Notes: generated by a model not told the origin, from the sequence alone. 39,762 bases of DNA from Novosphingobium sp. (GCA_030697365.1 JAUYQH010000059.1:1-39762); one strand, 5' to 3'. Counted from the stretch's first letter, positions 1-8,035 are shown. Numbers and translations are program-made.

Positions 1-57
1 CAGCAGCCGGTCGAGATCGAGGTACGAGGCGTAAGTGACCTTGGGCCGTGTCTCCAT
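1..57 (-). CDS. kynA: N-terminus of probable tryptophan 2,3-dioxygenase (partial)
   Basis: Only the first 19 codons lie in the window; the gene runs off the left edge. The reverse strand opens with ATG at 57 and reads METRPKVTYASYLDLDRLL. The block TYxSYLxLDxLL matches the start of bacterial tryptophan 2,3-dioxygenases, haem enzymes that open the indole ring of tryptophan in the kynurenine pathway. It lies 104 bases downstream of the PAS kinase gene on the same strand, and I see no clear terminator between them. The call rests on one short motif, so confidence is moderate; no catalytic residues can be checked here. Confidence 0.55.
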   Translation of the reverse strand, partial: METRPKVTYASYLDLDRLL

Positions 58-161
58 TCGCCCGGCTATAGGCCGCGATCCCGGCAACGCCAATCGAGTG
101 GGCGGATCAGCCCGGGCGTTTTCACTTAAGTGCGACGCCAATCGCCATGGCTGCATACTGG

Positions 162-1154
162 TCAGGGGCCGAACGGTACCTCGAGGTGCGCAGTCAGGAT
201 GCCCTGTTGTTGAACGATCGTGAACCTGCCCCGATGCGCGCGCGCCATGCGTTCCATCAGCCGAAAACCGCTGCCTTCGGTGACCGGCGACTGCGTGGCA
301 GAACCGCCTTCAACCGGCTCGCACCAGTCGAGCGCGAGCACGCCATCGCGTTGCGCTGCGGAGATGGTGATCGGCATGTCGCGGCTCAGCGCACCGTGCT
401 TGAGACTGTTGGTGGCCAGCTCACCCAGCACTAGCGCCAGCAGTCGCACCGCCTGCTCGCCCAACTTAACCGGCGGAAGCCCGTCGCACCGGATCAACGC
501 GCCATCGCGATCGTAAGCCTCTGCGATGCGCGCCACGAGCGCGGGCAACTGCTCGCCCTCGCCCGGGTCGATCAGGCTGCCCTGGACAGCTGAGAGAGTG
601 TTGAGCCGCTGCGCGAGCGCTTCCGCAAACTCGCCGTGGCCGGGATCCTCGCGCCCGCTGGCCAGAGCGATCGCCCCGCTCACGGCATAGGCGTTGCGCA
701 AGCGGTGACGCATCTCGTGCGCCATCGTGTGAAGGCTTTCCAGCGCGTGGTGATGCTGGGTGACGTCGCGCGAAACCGACAGGATCGCGAGGATCGCGCC
801 TTGCACGTCACGCACCGGTGAGACTTGGACGTCCCACCATCTGGGGGTGCCCTTGACGGTCGGGCAGAACGCCTCGAAACGGCTCGACTTGCCGACAAGC
901 GCATCGCGGACCGCCTCGCGCACGCGGGGCGCCGCTTCCTCGGGCCAGAGCGTTTCCCAAGACAACCCGGCAATGGCGCCAAAGTCATCGACTTCCATCG
1001 AGCAGCGCCCGTTGCGGTTCATGAAATCGATCCGTCCCTCGGGATCGAGAATCTTCACGCAGTCCTCGCTCTGGTCGAGCACGGTCGCCAGCATGTCGCG
1101 CGAATGGGCGCCGAAGCCACTGACGAAATCCCAGCTATCCTGTTTGAATTGCAC
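162..1154 (-). CDS. PAS-domain sensor histidine kinase of the HWE/HisKA_2 group
   Basis: This is a soluble kinase of about 330 residues with no membrane segment. A PAS domain spans roughly residues 21-130, followed by the phosphoacceptor region EMRHRLRN (His150), an N-box ELATNSLKHGAL (Asn249) and a WCE motif (Trp277, Glu279). WxE and the histidine box place it in the HWE/HisKA_2 group, whose members often phosphorylate PhyR or single-domain receivers in alphaproteobacteria. The usual HWE His before the N-box Glu is Gly here. I chose the GTG at 1154 because GAGGA lies 11 bases upstream; the frame stays open to an ATG at 1268, but that codon overlaps the sodB start. The gene is divergent from sodB and 2 kb from the stress sigma factor. 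Its place in the general stress response is inferred from family and location. Confidence 0.8.
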   Translation of the reverse strand: MQFKQDSWDFVSGFGAHSRDMLATVLDQSEDCVKILDPEGRIDFMNRNGRCSMEVDDFGAIAGLSWETLWPEEAAPRVREAVRDALVGKSSRFEAFCPTVKGTPRWWDVQVSPVRDVQGAILAILSVSRDVTQHHHALESLHTMAHEMRHRLRNAYAVSGAIALASGREDPGHGEFAEALAQRLNTLSAVQGSLIDPGEGEQLPALVARIAEAYDRDGALIRCDGLPPVKLGEQAVRLLALVLGELATNSLKHGALSRDMPITISAAQRDGVLALDWCEPVEGGSATQSPVTEGSGFRLMERMARAHRGRFTIVQQQGILTAHLEVPFGP

Positions 1155-1266
1155 GCTGATTGCGGTCCTCGATCCGAAGCTGCCCGGCGCTTGACGGAAA
1201 AATTGCGGCACAATTGCCGGCGGAGCGCGTTCGCTTGACTGACCCCTAGCACCGAACGGAGCGGCC

Positions 1267-1881
1267 ATGCCCCTAAAATTGATATCCTTGCCCTACCCTG
1301 AAGACGCGCTGGCTCCGGCGATTTCAGCCGATACGCTGCGAACCCATCACGGCAAGCACCACAAGGCCTATATCGACAAGACCAACAAGGCGGCCGAGGC
1401 GATGGCGATGGCCGAAGCCTCGCTCGAGGAAATCATCGCAGCAGCGAAAAGGAAAGGCGACAAGCCCGCCTTCGACAATGCCGCCCAGGCCTGGAACCAT
1501 GGTTTCTACTGGCACTCGTTGTCTCCGGCCGGGGGCAAACCCCAAGGCGAACTGGCCGCGGCGATCGATCGCGACTTTGGCTCACTCGACAAGTTGAGCC
1601 AGGACCTGAAGGCCCGCGGCGAAAAGCACTTTGCCTCCGGCTGGGTGTGGCTGGCGGAGAAGGGCGGCAAGCTTTCAATCGAAGAAACGCACGACGGCGA
1701 TACGCTGGCGCTAGGCGACAAAAAGCCTTTGCTGACGATCGATTTGTGGGAACATGCCTATTATCTCGATCACAAGAACGAGCGGCCCAAATACCTCGCA
1801 GCGGTGATTGGCGGTTTGCTCGACTGGGAGTTTGCCACGAGAAATTTTGCGGCGGTCGGGATGTGGACTTATCCCGGCTGA
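1267..1881 (+). CDS. sodB: Iron superoxide dismutase
   Basis: This 204-residue protein converts superoxide to hydrogen peroxide and oxygen. All four metal ligands are visible: a His in the helix HHGKHHKAY near residue 28, a His in AWNHGFYW near residue 78, and the Asp and His of DLWEHAYYLDHKN near residues 159-163. The Gln in NAAQAWNH and the ASGWVWL block are of the Fe type rather than the Mn type. There is no signal peptide, so it should be cytoplasmic. GGAG lies about seven bases before the ATG. The gene is divergent from the PAS kinase and converges with the AI-2E permease gene 13 bases away, with no obvious terminator. I found no GGAAC-CGTT promoter in front of it, so stress-sigma control is not shown by sequence. 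Confidence 0.95.
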   Translation: MPLKLISLPYPEDALAPAISADTLRTHHGKHHKAYIDKTNKAAEAMAMAEASLEEIIAAAKRKGDKPAFDNAAQAWNHGFYWHSLSPAGGKPQGELAAAIDRDFGSLDKLSQDLKARGEKHFASGWVWLAEKGGKLSIEETHDGDTLALGDKKPLLTIDLWEHAYYLDHKNERPKYLAAVIGGLLDWEFATRNFAAVGMWTYPG

Positions 1882-1894
1882 CGCAAGTCCGCCA

Positions 1895-3055
1895 TCAGGT
1901 GGTGTTGGCAACCGGCTCGTCGATGGTGTCGTCTACCCGACCGTCGCCGTCGAACAGCGGTTCGCCGAACAGGAAGCCGACGATGTTGGGCTTGCCGAGA
2001 TGTTCGACCAGCGCGGTCAGCGTGAGCAGGATTGGAACCGACAGCAAAGCACCGACCACCCCCCAGATCCACGAGAAATAGCTGATCGAAAGCAGGATCA
2101 TGACCGGATTGACGGTGAAACGCGCGCCCAGCAGGGCCGGAGTGACCACGTTCGCCTCGACCGCGTGGAGGCCCAGGAATAGCAGCGGCGGGATGAGGCC
2201 GAGCAGGAATGTATCCGCGGTGCCGAGCCCGACCAAGGTTAGCAGCCCGACCATCGTAAGGGGTCCGATATAGGGCAGGAAATTGAGCGCCATCGCCAGC
2301 CCGCCCCACATCACGGGCGCGGTCAGGCCAAGGCCCCAGGCGCCGAGCGCAACCAGCACGCCGACCCCGAAATTGATCTGCGCCACGGTGATTATGTATG
2401 ATGCGACGCGCTCCTGGACATCGCGCATCACCCGCGCCGCACGCAGCGACGCGCCGAAGCTGTGACGATCGAGCAGCAGGCGGCGCTTCATCCGGATCCG
2501 CGCCTCGATCATGAAATACGTCATCAACAGCGTCAGGAAGATTTCGATCAGCACCGACGGCGTGGCGACCGCCACTTGTTCAAGCACCGAAGGACCAGCG
2601 ACGATCACTTGCGCGCCCGAGGCATTGCCGGTGATCCGCGCCAGCTGGCGATCGATATCCGCGATCCAGCCGAAACTTCCGCGCAAGGTGGTGAACTGCT
2701 CGCCGATCCTCGCAATCAGCCTGGGCGCCTGATCTACCATGTCATAGGCCGGCTGAACGATGACCAGGATCGCCAGAACCACCGCTACGATCGCCGCCAA
2801 CAGCGACAGCGCCGAAGCGATGACGTTGGGCAGTCCCACCCGGATCAGGCGATCGGCAAGCGGTGACAGGACGATGGTCAGGATGATCGCGCTGACCAGC
2901 GGCAGGAACACCACCGATCCCACCGAAAACACGAAAGGCAAGCCCAGGAACAGCGCCAGCCCCAACAGGAAGACCATCGTCGAGAGCAGGCGCGTGATCG
3001 GCAGCGCTTCCTGCGGAGCCTGTTCGGGATCGTTTACGGGCGGTACGGTGGCCAT
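1895..3055 (-). CDS. AI-2E family (PerM-like) membrane permease
   Basis: This is a polytopic inner-membrane protein of about 386 residues. A hydrophobic pair near residues 25-75 is followed by a third segment, a soluble middle region, and a C-terminal bundle with the conserved family pattern NFLPYIGP (a helix pair ending in Gly-Pro). The family exports small molecules or ions; the substrate cannot be read from the sequence, and the name AI-2E is historical. The ATG at 3055 is the first ATG; a TTG at 3082 is in frame, and neither has a strong ribosome site. The tail is acidic (about 20 residues rich in Asp/Glu). It lies 129 bases downstream of ecfG on the same strand and could be read through from it. 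Confidence 0.85.
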   Translation of the reverse strand: MATVPPVNDPEQAPQEALPITRLLSTMVFLLGLALFLGLPFVFSVGSVVFLPLVSAIILTIVLSPLADRLIRVGLPNVIASALSLLAAIVAVVLAILVIVQPAYDMVDQAPRLIARIGEQFTTLRGSFGWIADIDRQLARITGNASGAQVIVAGPSVLEQVAVATPSVLIEIFLTLLMTYFMIEARIRMKRRLLLDRHSFGASLRAARVMRDVQERVASYIITVAQINFGVGVLVALGAWGLGLTAPVMWGGLAMALNFLPYIGPLTMVGLLTLVGLGTADTFLLGLIPPLLFLGLHAVEANVVTPALLGARFTVNPVMILLSISYFSWIWGVVGALLSVPILLTLTALVEHLGKPNIVGFLFGEPLFDGDGRVDDTIDEPVANTT

Positions 3056-3184
3056 GGATGGCGAGCTCGAGCGAGAGGGCAAAAGTCAGAAGCTGGAACC
3101 GCCAATCTGACCGGTAGCCCGCACGCTTTCAAGAACTCTATGCTGGTCGACGGCCGGTGCGTCGAAGATCCGCAACGCCTGCCT

Positions 3185-3772
3185 TCAGGATGCGCTGGTC
3201 GATTCGTTGAGTTCGGCCATAATCGCGTCGTGCGCCACTGCATCGCCCACCGCACGGCGAGGGATCGTCCCTTCCTCGATCATCGCGGAAAGCGTGGCGC
3301 GGGCGCGGCCGACACGGCTTTTGATCGTTCCGACTGCGCACTCACAGATGTCGGCTGCCTCCTCATAGCTGAACCCGCCTGCGCCCACCAGGAGCAGCGC
3401 TTCGCGGCGTTCGGGCGGAAGCGTCAGCAGCGCGCGGTGCAGGTCGGACAGATGCATCGGTCCTTCCTGACCCGGCGGTGCAACGAGGATCCGCTCGGCA
3501 ACCGTCTCGTCATAGTCGGCGCGGAAGCGATTGCGGCGCATGTCGGTCAGATAGGCATTGCGCAGGATCACGAAAGTCCACGCGCGCATGCTGGTACCGG
3601 GTTCGAAGCGCTCCTGCGCTGCCCACGCTTTGAGCAGAGTCTCCTGGACGAGATCGTCGGCGAGGTCGGGACGACCGCACAATCCGCGTGCGAACGCACG
3701 CAGGTGCGGAATCACCCCGGTAAGCTCGCGCTTGAAGCTGGCCGCATCGGCGGCGCTGCGCATCTCAGTCAT
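3185..3772 (-). CDS. ecfG: ECF sigma factor EcfG (general stress response)
   Basis: This protein of about 195 residues directs RNA polymerase to GGAAC-N16/17-CGTT promoters. Region sigma2 (about residues 14-80) carries DDLVQETLLKAW and RNAYLTDMRR. Region sigma4 (about 108-160) carries LTLPPERREALLLV and GTIKSRVGRAR. There is no C-terminal SnoaL extension. The ATG at 3772 overlaps the end of nepR by eight bases (ATGACTGA), the usual arrangement that couples the sigma factor to its anti-sigma factor. A second Met lies three codons in, and an open frame continues upstream inside nepR, but homologues start here. Transcription probably comes from the EcfG-type promoter at 4071-4095, giving positive autoregulation. 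The order nepR-ecfG beside phyR makes this the EcfG of the stress response rather than a generic ECF factor. Confidence 0.93.
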   Translation of the reverse strand: MTEMRSAADAASFKRELTGVIPHLRAFARGLCGRPDLADDLVQETLLKAWAAQERFEPGTSMRAWTFVILRNAYLTDMRRNRFRADYDETVAERILVAPPGQEGPMHLSDLHRALLTLPPERREALLLVGAGGFSYEEAADICECAVGTIKSRVGRARATLSAMIEEGTIPRRAVGDAVAHDAIMAELNESTSAS

Positions 3773-3953
3773 CCGCTCTGTCGAGATCGTCCAGAAGCTT
3801 CGAAAAAGCATCCGGAAGCGGTTCCTCGACGACCGAATCGTAGAGTCGACGCAAGCCCGAAGCCCAATCGGGCGAGGGCTGCCGCCTGCGCTCATGGCGC
3901 TCCATCCCGATGTCCTTCATCCGCTTGTCACTCGTCCGCTTCTCTTTCGCCAT
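3765..3953 (-). CDS. nepR: Anti-sigma factor NepR
   Basis: This 62-residue protein binds EcfG in unstressed cells and is pulled away by phosphorylated PhyR. The N-terminal third is basic and probably disordered. The C-terminal half has the NepR signature: LRRLYDSVVEEPLPDAF followed by SKLLDDLD, the two helices that grip either the sigma factor or PhyR. I chose the ATG at 3953, preceded by a G-run about ten bases upstream; an in-frame TTG six codons earlier is less likely. The stop codon lies inside the start of ecfG. The leader from the EcfG-type promoter to the ATG is about 110 bases, long for so short a gene. Confidence 0.92.
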   Translation of the reverse strand: MAKEKRTSDKRMKDIGMERHERRRQPSPDWASGLRRLYDSVVEEPLPDAFSKLLDDLDRADD

Positions 3954-4068
3954 TCGATGCTGACCCCCCAAAGCCGGTCAGGCACTCCCAAACGGCACTA
4001 CGCAGTCCGGCAGAGATTGCATGGCCAACGGCCACGACCAAGGGGTCGCGGTTGTGTTCGCGAAATGA

Positions 4069-4093
4069 GGAACGAAAGCGGGGCCGTGTGGTT
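4069..4093 (+). promoter_or_regulatory. Near-consensus EcfG promoter facing the phyK-like gene
   Basis: On the forward strand GGAAC (4069-4073) is followed after 16 bases by GGTT (4090-4093), one base off CGTT. It overlaps the nepR promoter almost completely because GGAAC and GTTCC bracket the same 27 bases. If active it would drive the kinase gene starting at 4178. The -10 mismatch makes this a weaker call. Confidence 0.4.
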
Positions 4094-4095
4094 CC
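4071..4095 (-). promoter_or_regulatory. EcfG-type promoter of nepR-ecfG
   Basis: On the reverse strand the sequence reads GGAAC (4095-4091), then exactly 16 bases, then CGTT (4074-4071). This is a perfect match to the known EcfG consensus GGAAC-N16/17-CGTT. It points at nepR, 118 bases upstream of the ATG, so the operon is probably autoactivated. Confidence 0.85.
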
Positions 4096-4177
4096 CTGTC
4101 CGTAGCGAATTTGAAGGACTGCCGGAAACTAACGCGGATGCCGCCGATCCCGGGGATCCCTTGCAGATCGAGGCGAC

Positions 4178-5863
4178 GTGGAGCAGACCAAGCCGGTGAT
4201 GACGGGGGACAGCAAGCAACGGCTATTCAAGCGCCAATGGTATGAGCGATTTCCGCGGATCATGCCGGTGGGAATTTTCGTCCTGACTTCGGCAGTTACA
4301 ATGGTCAGCGTCGCCGCGATCGAAAGCGCCGAAACCAAACGGCGCGCCACCCAGCTGACCCAAACAGCCAAAGTGCTCGCTTCCGCGCTGGAGCGACGGG
4401 CCGATGCGCACGAAGCATATCTGCGGTCGGGCGCTGCGGTGTTCGCCACCCAGCAGGTCGTCAGTGGCCCACTGTTCCAGACCTACCTCAGCCAGCTGCG
4501 GCTCGATTCGAATTATCGCGGGGCTGAAGGCATCGGTTGGGCAATGCGCGTCGACCGCGACGAAATCGAGTTCGTCCAGCGGGAGATGCGCGCACGCGGC
4601 CCTCATAAGTTCACCATCGCGCCCTTGCCGGCAGATGATCAGGCTTATGCGGTGCCGGTAACCTACCTCCAGCCGGAAACCGAGCGCAACCGCCGGGTTC
4701 TGGGGTACAATATGTTTTCCGAGCCGACCCGGCGCGCGGCGATGATCGAAGCCATGCGCTTTGCCCGGCCGACCGCCAGCGGCAAGCTGGTGCTGGAGCA
4801 GGAAAGGGGAGGCAAACACCGTCCCGGATTCATCATCTACATGCCGGTCTTCAGTCTTGCCACGGACGGTGCGAAGCGACTCAAAGGGTTCGTCTACAGT
4901 CCGTTCGTGGCCGAGGATTTTCTCGCCTCGGCGCGCCAGGTCGAGACCGATCAGAACGTTGGCATCCGCATATTCGACGGAACCGTGGCCCCCCGAAATA
5001 TGCTTGTGAACAGGCCGGTTGCCAATCCGTCGGGAGTACTCGCGCGCGAGCCGCTGATGACTGCCAACCGCCCGTGGATTCTCGAAATCCAGGCGACCAA
5101 GCCATCGGCCCTTTCCGCGCTCTCGTTGCTGACGCTGCTGTTCGGGATGCTGGTGGCGAGCCTGTTGATGGTCCTCGCCCGGCTGGTCACGCGCCAGGCG
5201 GCCGAAGACCGGCAGGCGCTGATGTGGCTCGAAGAGCAGGCGTCGATCCGCAATTCGCTGACCCGTGAACTCAACCACCGGGTCAAGAACACGCTGGCCA
5301 ACGTACTGTCGATCGTTTCGCTCACCCGCCGGCGGGCCGGCGATCTCGACAGTTTTGCCGACAGCCTCGAGGGTCGCATCCGCGCCCTGTCGGCGACCCA
5401 TGACCTGCTCACCCAGTCGGAGTGGGGGTCCACCCCGATCGCCGCCGTGGTACGGGCCGAGCTCGCACCCTATGCGCAGGACAGCGAGCACGCGCTCGAC
5501 ATTACAGGCCCAGCGGTCGAACTGGCCCCCAACGACGCCTTGTCGCTGGGGCTCGCGATCCACGAACTGGCGACCAATGCCGCCAAATACGGCTCACTCA
5601 GCGTCCCCGGGGGGAAGGTCGCAGTGACCTGGCACCTGATCACCCAGGATCTGGCGCGGGTCGAATGGGCCGAGCGCGGCGGACCCGCGGTTTCGCAAAG
5701 CGCGCGCAAGCGCGGCTTCGGCACCGAACTGATCGAAAAGATCGTTGCGCACGAACTGCGCAACCCGGTCGATCTGCGTTTCGAGCCCGAAGGGGTGCGT
5801 TGCTCGCTGATCTTGCCGGTTCGACTGCCAGCGGAATTCTCGATGCGGGCTTCGCGCCCCTGA
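4178..5863 (+). CDS. phyK: CHASE-domain HWE histidine kinase, probable PhyR kinase
   Basis: This is a membrane sensor kinase of 561 residues. A membrane helix at about 27-48 and another at about 312-335 bracket a periplasmic CHASE domain (about 75-290) with typical blocks GAEGIGWAMRV and YNMFSEPTRRAAM. The cytoplasmic part has the HWE phosphoacceptor RELNHRVKNTLANV (His367), the N-box IHELATNAAKYGSL (His462, Asn468) and VEWAERGGP (Trp497, Glu499), so all three HWE marker residues are present. The GTG at 4178 follows GAGG closely; an ATG at 4199 is the alternative. It is divergent from nepR-ecfG and converges with phyR 21 bases away, the usual place for the cognate PhyR kinase. The ligand seen by the CHASE domain is unknown. 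Confidence 0.88.
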   Translation: MEQTKPVMTGDSKQRLFKRQWYERFPRIMPVGIFVLTSAVTMVSVAAIESAETKRRATQLTQTAKVLASALERRADAHEAYLRSGAAVFATQQVVSGPLFQTYLSQLRLDSNYRGAEGIGWAMRVDRDEIEFVQREMRARGPHKFTIAPLPADDQAYAVPVTYLQPETERNRRVLGYNMFSEPTRRAAMIEAMRFARPTASGKLVLEQERGGKHRPGFIIYMPVFSLATDGAKRLKGFVYSPFVAEDFLASARQVETDQNVGIRIFDGTVAPRNMLVNRPVANPSGVLAREPLMTANRPWILEIQATKPSALSALSLLTLLFGMLVASLLMVLARLVTRQAAEDRQALMWLEEQASIRNSLTRELNHRVKNTLANVLSIVSLTRRRAGDLDSFADSLEGRIRALSATHDLLTQSEWGSTPIAAVVRAELAPYAQDSEHALDITGPAVELAPNDALSLGLAIHELATNAAKYGSLSVPGGKVAVTWHLITQDLARVEWAERGGPAVSQSARKRGFGTELIEKIVAHELRNPVDLRFEPEGVRCSLILPVRLPAEFSMRASRP

Positions 5864-5884
5864 GACCGAACTAGTAGCCGCGCG

Positions 5885-6679
5885 TCATCCCAGAGGGCGG
5901 CTCGATCCAAAGAACAGTGCCTGACTGATCGCCGCACGCACGGTCGATTCCTGGAACGGCTTGGTCACCAGATAGGTCGGCTCGGGCCGGTCGCCAGTGA
6001 GCAGGCGTTCGGGATACGCGGTGATGAAGATCACCGGGACGCTGCCCATCTGGAGGATATCGTCGACCGCATCGAGCCCCGAGCTGCCATCAGCCAGCTG
6101 AATGTCGGCCAATACCAACCCCGGAGTAGTCTCGGCGACGATCTGCTGGGCTTGGGTCCGCGTGGCCGCCATCCCGCAGACATCGTGGCCGAGCGAGCGA
6201 ACCAGGTCCTCCAGTTGCATCGAGATCAGCGGCTCGTCCTCGATAATCAGGACCGAAGTCGTCGATTCGCGATCGATTTCCTCGACCGCCTGCTTGACCA
6301 GCGCCTCGACCTCGGAAGGCTCCTTGTCCATCACGAACGCAGCTTCCTCGATCGAGAAGTCTTCCAGCGTCGTCAGGAGCAAGGCCTGGCGGTTGAGCGG
6401 CGTGATGTGCGACAGGCGCTCTTGCGCTGCGGCCTCGTGACCGCCATCCGCCGCTGCGGGGGCACCGACATCGACGAACCCGCTCGCCCACACTTTGTTG
6501 AAAACGTGGTAGAGTTCGGCCCGCCCGGCACCGATCATCTGGCGCATCCCTTCATCGACGAGCGCCGCTTCGAGCGTCTCGCGGACGAAGGCATCGCCGG
6601 TCGCCTGCGAGCCGGTAAGCGCACGGGCATAACGGCGCAAATACGGAAGATTGGTGGCTACCCTAGCGCCAAGCGACAT
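5885..6679 (-). CDS. phyR: Anti-anti-sigma response regulator PhyR
   Basis: This 264-residue protein joins a sigma-factor mimic to a receiver. Residues about 1-135 resemble ECF regions 2 and 4 (LPYLRRYARALTG, LNRQALLLTTLEDFSIEEAA) but serve to bind NepR. The receiver (about 142-260) has the acidic pair Glu147/Asp148, phosphoacceptor Asp192 in LADIQLADG, Thr220 in FITAYPERLLTG and Lys240 in VTKPF, all intact. The ATG at 6679 has a strong AAAGGG five bases upstream. An exact EcfG promoter lies at 6714-6738, so the gene is probably induced by the sigma factor it frees. It faces the phyK-like gene tail to tail. Confidence 0.95.
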   Translation of the reverse strand: MSLGARVATNLPYLRRYARALTGSQATGDAFVRETLEAALVDEGMRQMIGAGRAELYHVFNKVWASGFVDVGAPAAADGGHEAAAQERLSHITPLNRQALLLTTLEDFSIEEAAFVMDKEPSEVEALVKQAVEEIDRESTTSVLIIEDEPLISMQLEDLVRSLGHDVCGMAATRTQAQQIVAETTPGLVLADIQLADGSSGLDAVDDILQMGSVPVIFITAYPERLLTGDRPEPTYLVTKPFQESTVRAAISQALFFGSSRPLG

Positions 6680-6713
6680 TGAGACCCTTTCCCCGGAAAA
6701 CGATTCCGGGACA

Positions 6714-6738
6714 AACGCGCCGGATTGCGGATTGTTCC
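6714..6738 (-). promoter_or_regulatory. EcfG-type promoter of phyR
   Basis: The reverse strand reads GGAAC (6738-6734), 16 bases, CGTT (6717-6714), a perfect consensus match with the same spacer as the nepR promoter. The -10 lies 34 bases before the phyR ATG. It is downstream of the neighbouring receiver gene's stop, so phyR has its own promoter. Confidence 0.85.
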
Positions 6739-6778
6739 GCACAGTCCGGTCGCAAAGTGGAACTGCGCGGACCCCGGC

Positions 6779-7144
6779 TCAAGCGTCGCCGGTGCCCGTC
6801 ACTTCCTCTAACCACCGAACCAGATCGTGGGCAATAACCGGCTTGCGAAAGCTCGCGGCAAAATCGCAGTCATCCGGGATGACATCGGTGCCGGAACACA
6901 TCGCGACCTTGCACCCGCGCTCGTGCAGCGACCGTGCCAGCGCGACCGAATTTCCGTCGGGCAGGTGCAGGTCGAGCAAAGCGGCCACAGGAAGCGTGCG
7001 CCCCAGCCGGTCCTCGACCGCAGACAGCGTCCCGGCAACAATGGGCTCGAAGCCACGATCGGCAAGCGCCGCCTCGATCGCCATGGCTACGAGGATGCTG
7101 TCTTCGAGCACGAGGACACAACGCGATGGCGGTGGTACGGGCAA
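6779..7144 (-). CDS. Single-domain response regulator (receiver only)
   Basis: About 121 residues form one receiver with no output domain. Visible are the acidic pair Glu14/Asp15 (VLEDS), phosphoacceptor Asp58 (ALLDLHLPDG), Ser84 (MCSGTD) and Lys101 (FRKPV). Stand-alone receivers near phyR in sphingomonads can act as phosphate donors or sinks for stress kinases; that role is inferred here. There is no early ATG in frame. I chose the TTG at 7144 because GAGG sits eight bases upstream; a GTG 11 codons earlier is the alternative. The gene is divergent from the FNR-like regulator and lies upstream of phyR, which has a separate promoter between them. Confidence 0.8.
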   Translation of the reverse strand: MPVPPPSRCVLVLEDSILVAMAIEAALADRGFEPIVAGTLSAVEDRLGRTLPVAALLDLHLPDGNSVALARSLHERGCKVAMCSGTDVIPDDCDFAASFRKPVIAHDLVRWLEEVTGTGDA

Positions 7145-7285
7145 GGCATAAACCTCATGCGCACCACAGGTGCGGATTGCTACGAGCACGCGCCCTAACG
7201 CGAACTTACACTGCCATCGCCAACATTTGACATAGCCCTGCCCATGCTCTTGGCTGCATGGCGGGGCGAGAAGGGTCACAGGTCC

Positions 7286-8035
7286 ATGCCGATAGCGGAT
7301 CGCGAAAATCGCATTCCATGCGCGCTGTGCCCTTTGGCGGGGTGCCGCGGCCTGCGCCCTCTCAATTCGATCCAGGTCGAATACATGGAGCGGTTCAAGA
7401 AGGGCGAACTGAGTGTCGATCGCGGCACGCAGGTGCTCGTCCAGGGCCAGCGCAGCGCGCACGTGTTTACCCTGCTCGAAGGCGTGCTGATCCGTTTCAA
7501 GCTTCTGGAGGACGGGCGCCGCCAGATCGTCAACTTCATGTTCCCGGGCGACCTGATCGGGCTTCAGGCGGCTATGGGGGAACCCCTCGCCCACGGCGTG
7601 GAGGCCCTGACCGGAGCAAGGCTGTGCGTGTTCGCGCGCGATCGCTTCGCCGAACTGATCAAGAACCACCCCGAACTTGGATATGACGTGATCTGGCTTG
7701 CCGCCAAGGAAGAGGAGGCGCTGGAGGAACACCTCGTCGCGCTGGGCCAGCGAACCGCGCGCGAACGAATCGCCTACCTCGCGGTGTTTCTCGTCCAGCG
7801 TGCGATCGAGACCGGTCTTTCAGAAGGCCATTCGGTTGCGTTGAGCGTCACTCAGACCCAGATAGCCGATATGCTGGGACTTTCGCTGGTCCATACCAAT
7901 CGCACGATGCAAGCGCTGCGCCAGGCGAATCTGATCAGCTGGAATTTCAACGAGATCCAGATTGGCGACATGGATGCAGCGCGGGAATTCGCCCGCTTCG
8001 ACCAACCCGAAGCCACCCGGCGACCCTACTTGTGA
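7286..8035 (+). CDS. Crp/FNR family transcription regulator with possible Fe-S cysteines
   Basis: This 249-residue regulator has a cyclic-nucleotide-binding-type barrel (about 30-140, FKLLEDGRRQIVNFMFPGD) and a C-terminal helix-turn-helix (TQTQIADMLGLSLVHTNRT). Near the N-terminus are Cys12, Cys15 and Cys20 (PCALCPLAGC). Cys114 (ARLCVFARDRF) lies where E. coli FNR has Cys122, its fourth cluster ligand. The four cysteines suggest an oxygen-labile 4Fe-4S sensor, though the spacing CX2CX4C differs from FNR CX2CX5C. The recognition helix lacks the ExxSR of FNR, so target sites probably differ. The ATG at 7286 has AAGGG ten bases upstream; another ATG at 7244 has no ribosome site. It is divergent from a receiver gene. 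Confidence 0.85.
   Translation: MPIADRENRIPCALCPLAGCRGLRPLNSIQVEYMERFKKGELSVDRGTQVLVQGQRSAHVFTLLEGVLIRFKLLEDGRRQIVNFMFPGDLIGLQAAMGEPLAHGVEALTGARLCVFARDRFAELIKNHPELGYDVIWLAAKEEEALEEHLVALGQRTARERIAYLAVFLVQRAIETGLSEGHSVALSVTQTQIADMLGLSLVHTNRTMQALRQANLISWNFNEIQIGDMDAAREFARFDQPEATRRPYL

Noticed and set aside
3095..3120. Forward GGAAC between the AI-2E permease and ecfG
   Set aside because: No CGTT at the right spacing and no gene starts downstream on that strand.
6759..6783. Forward-strand GGAAC upstream of the lone receiver as an EcfG promoter
   Set aside because: No CGTT at 16 or 17 bases, and no forward gene follows it closely.
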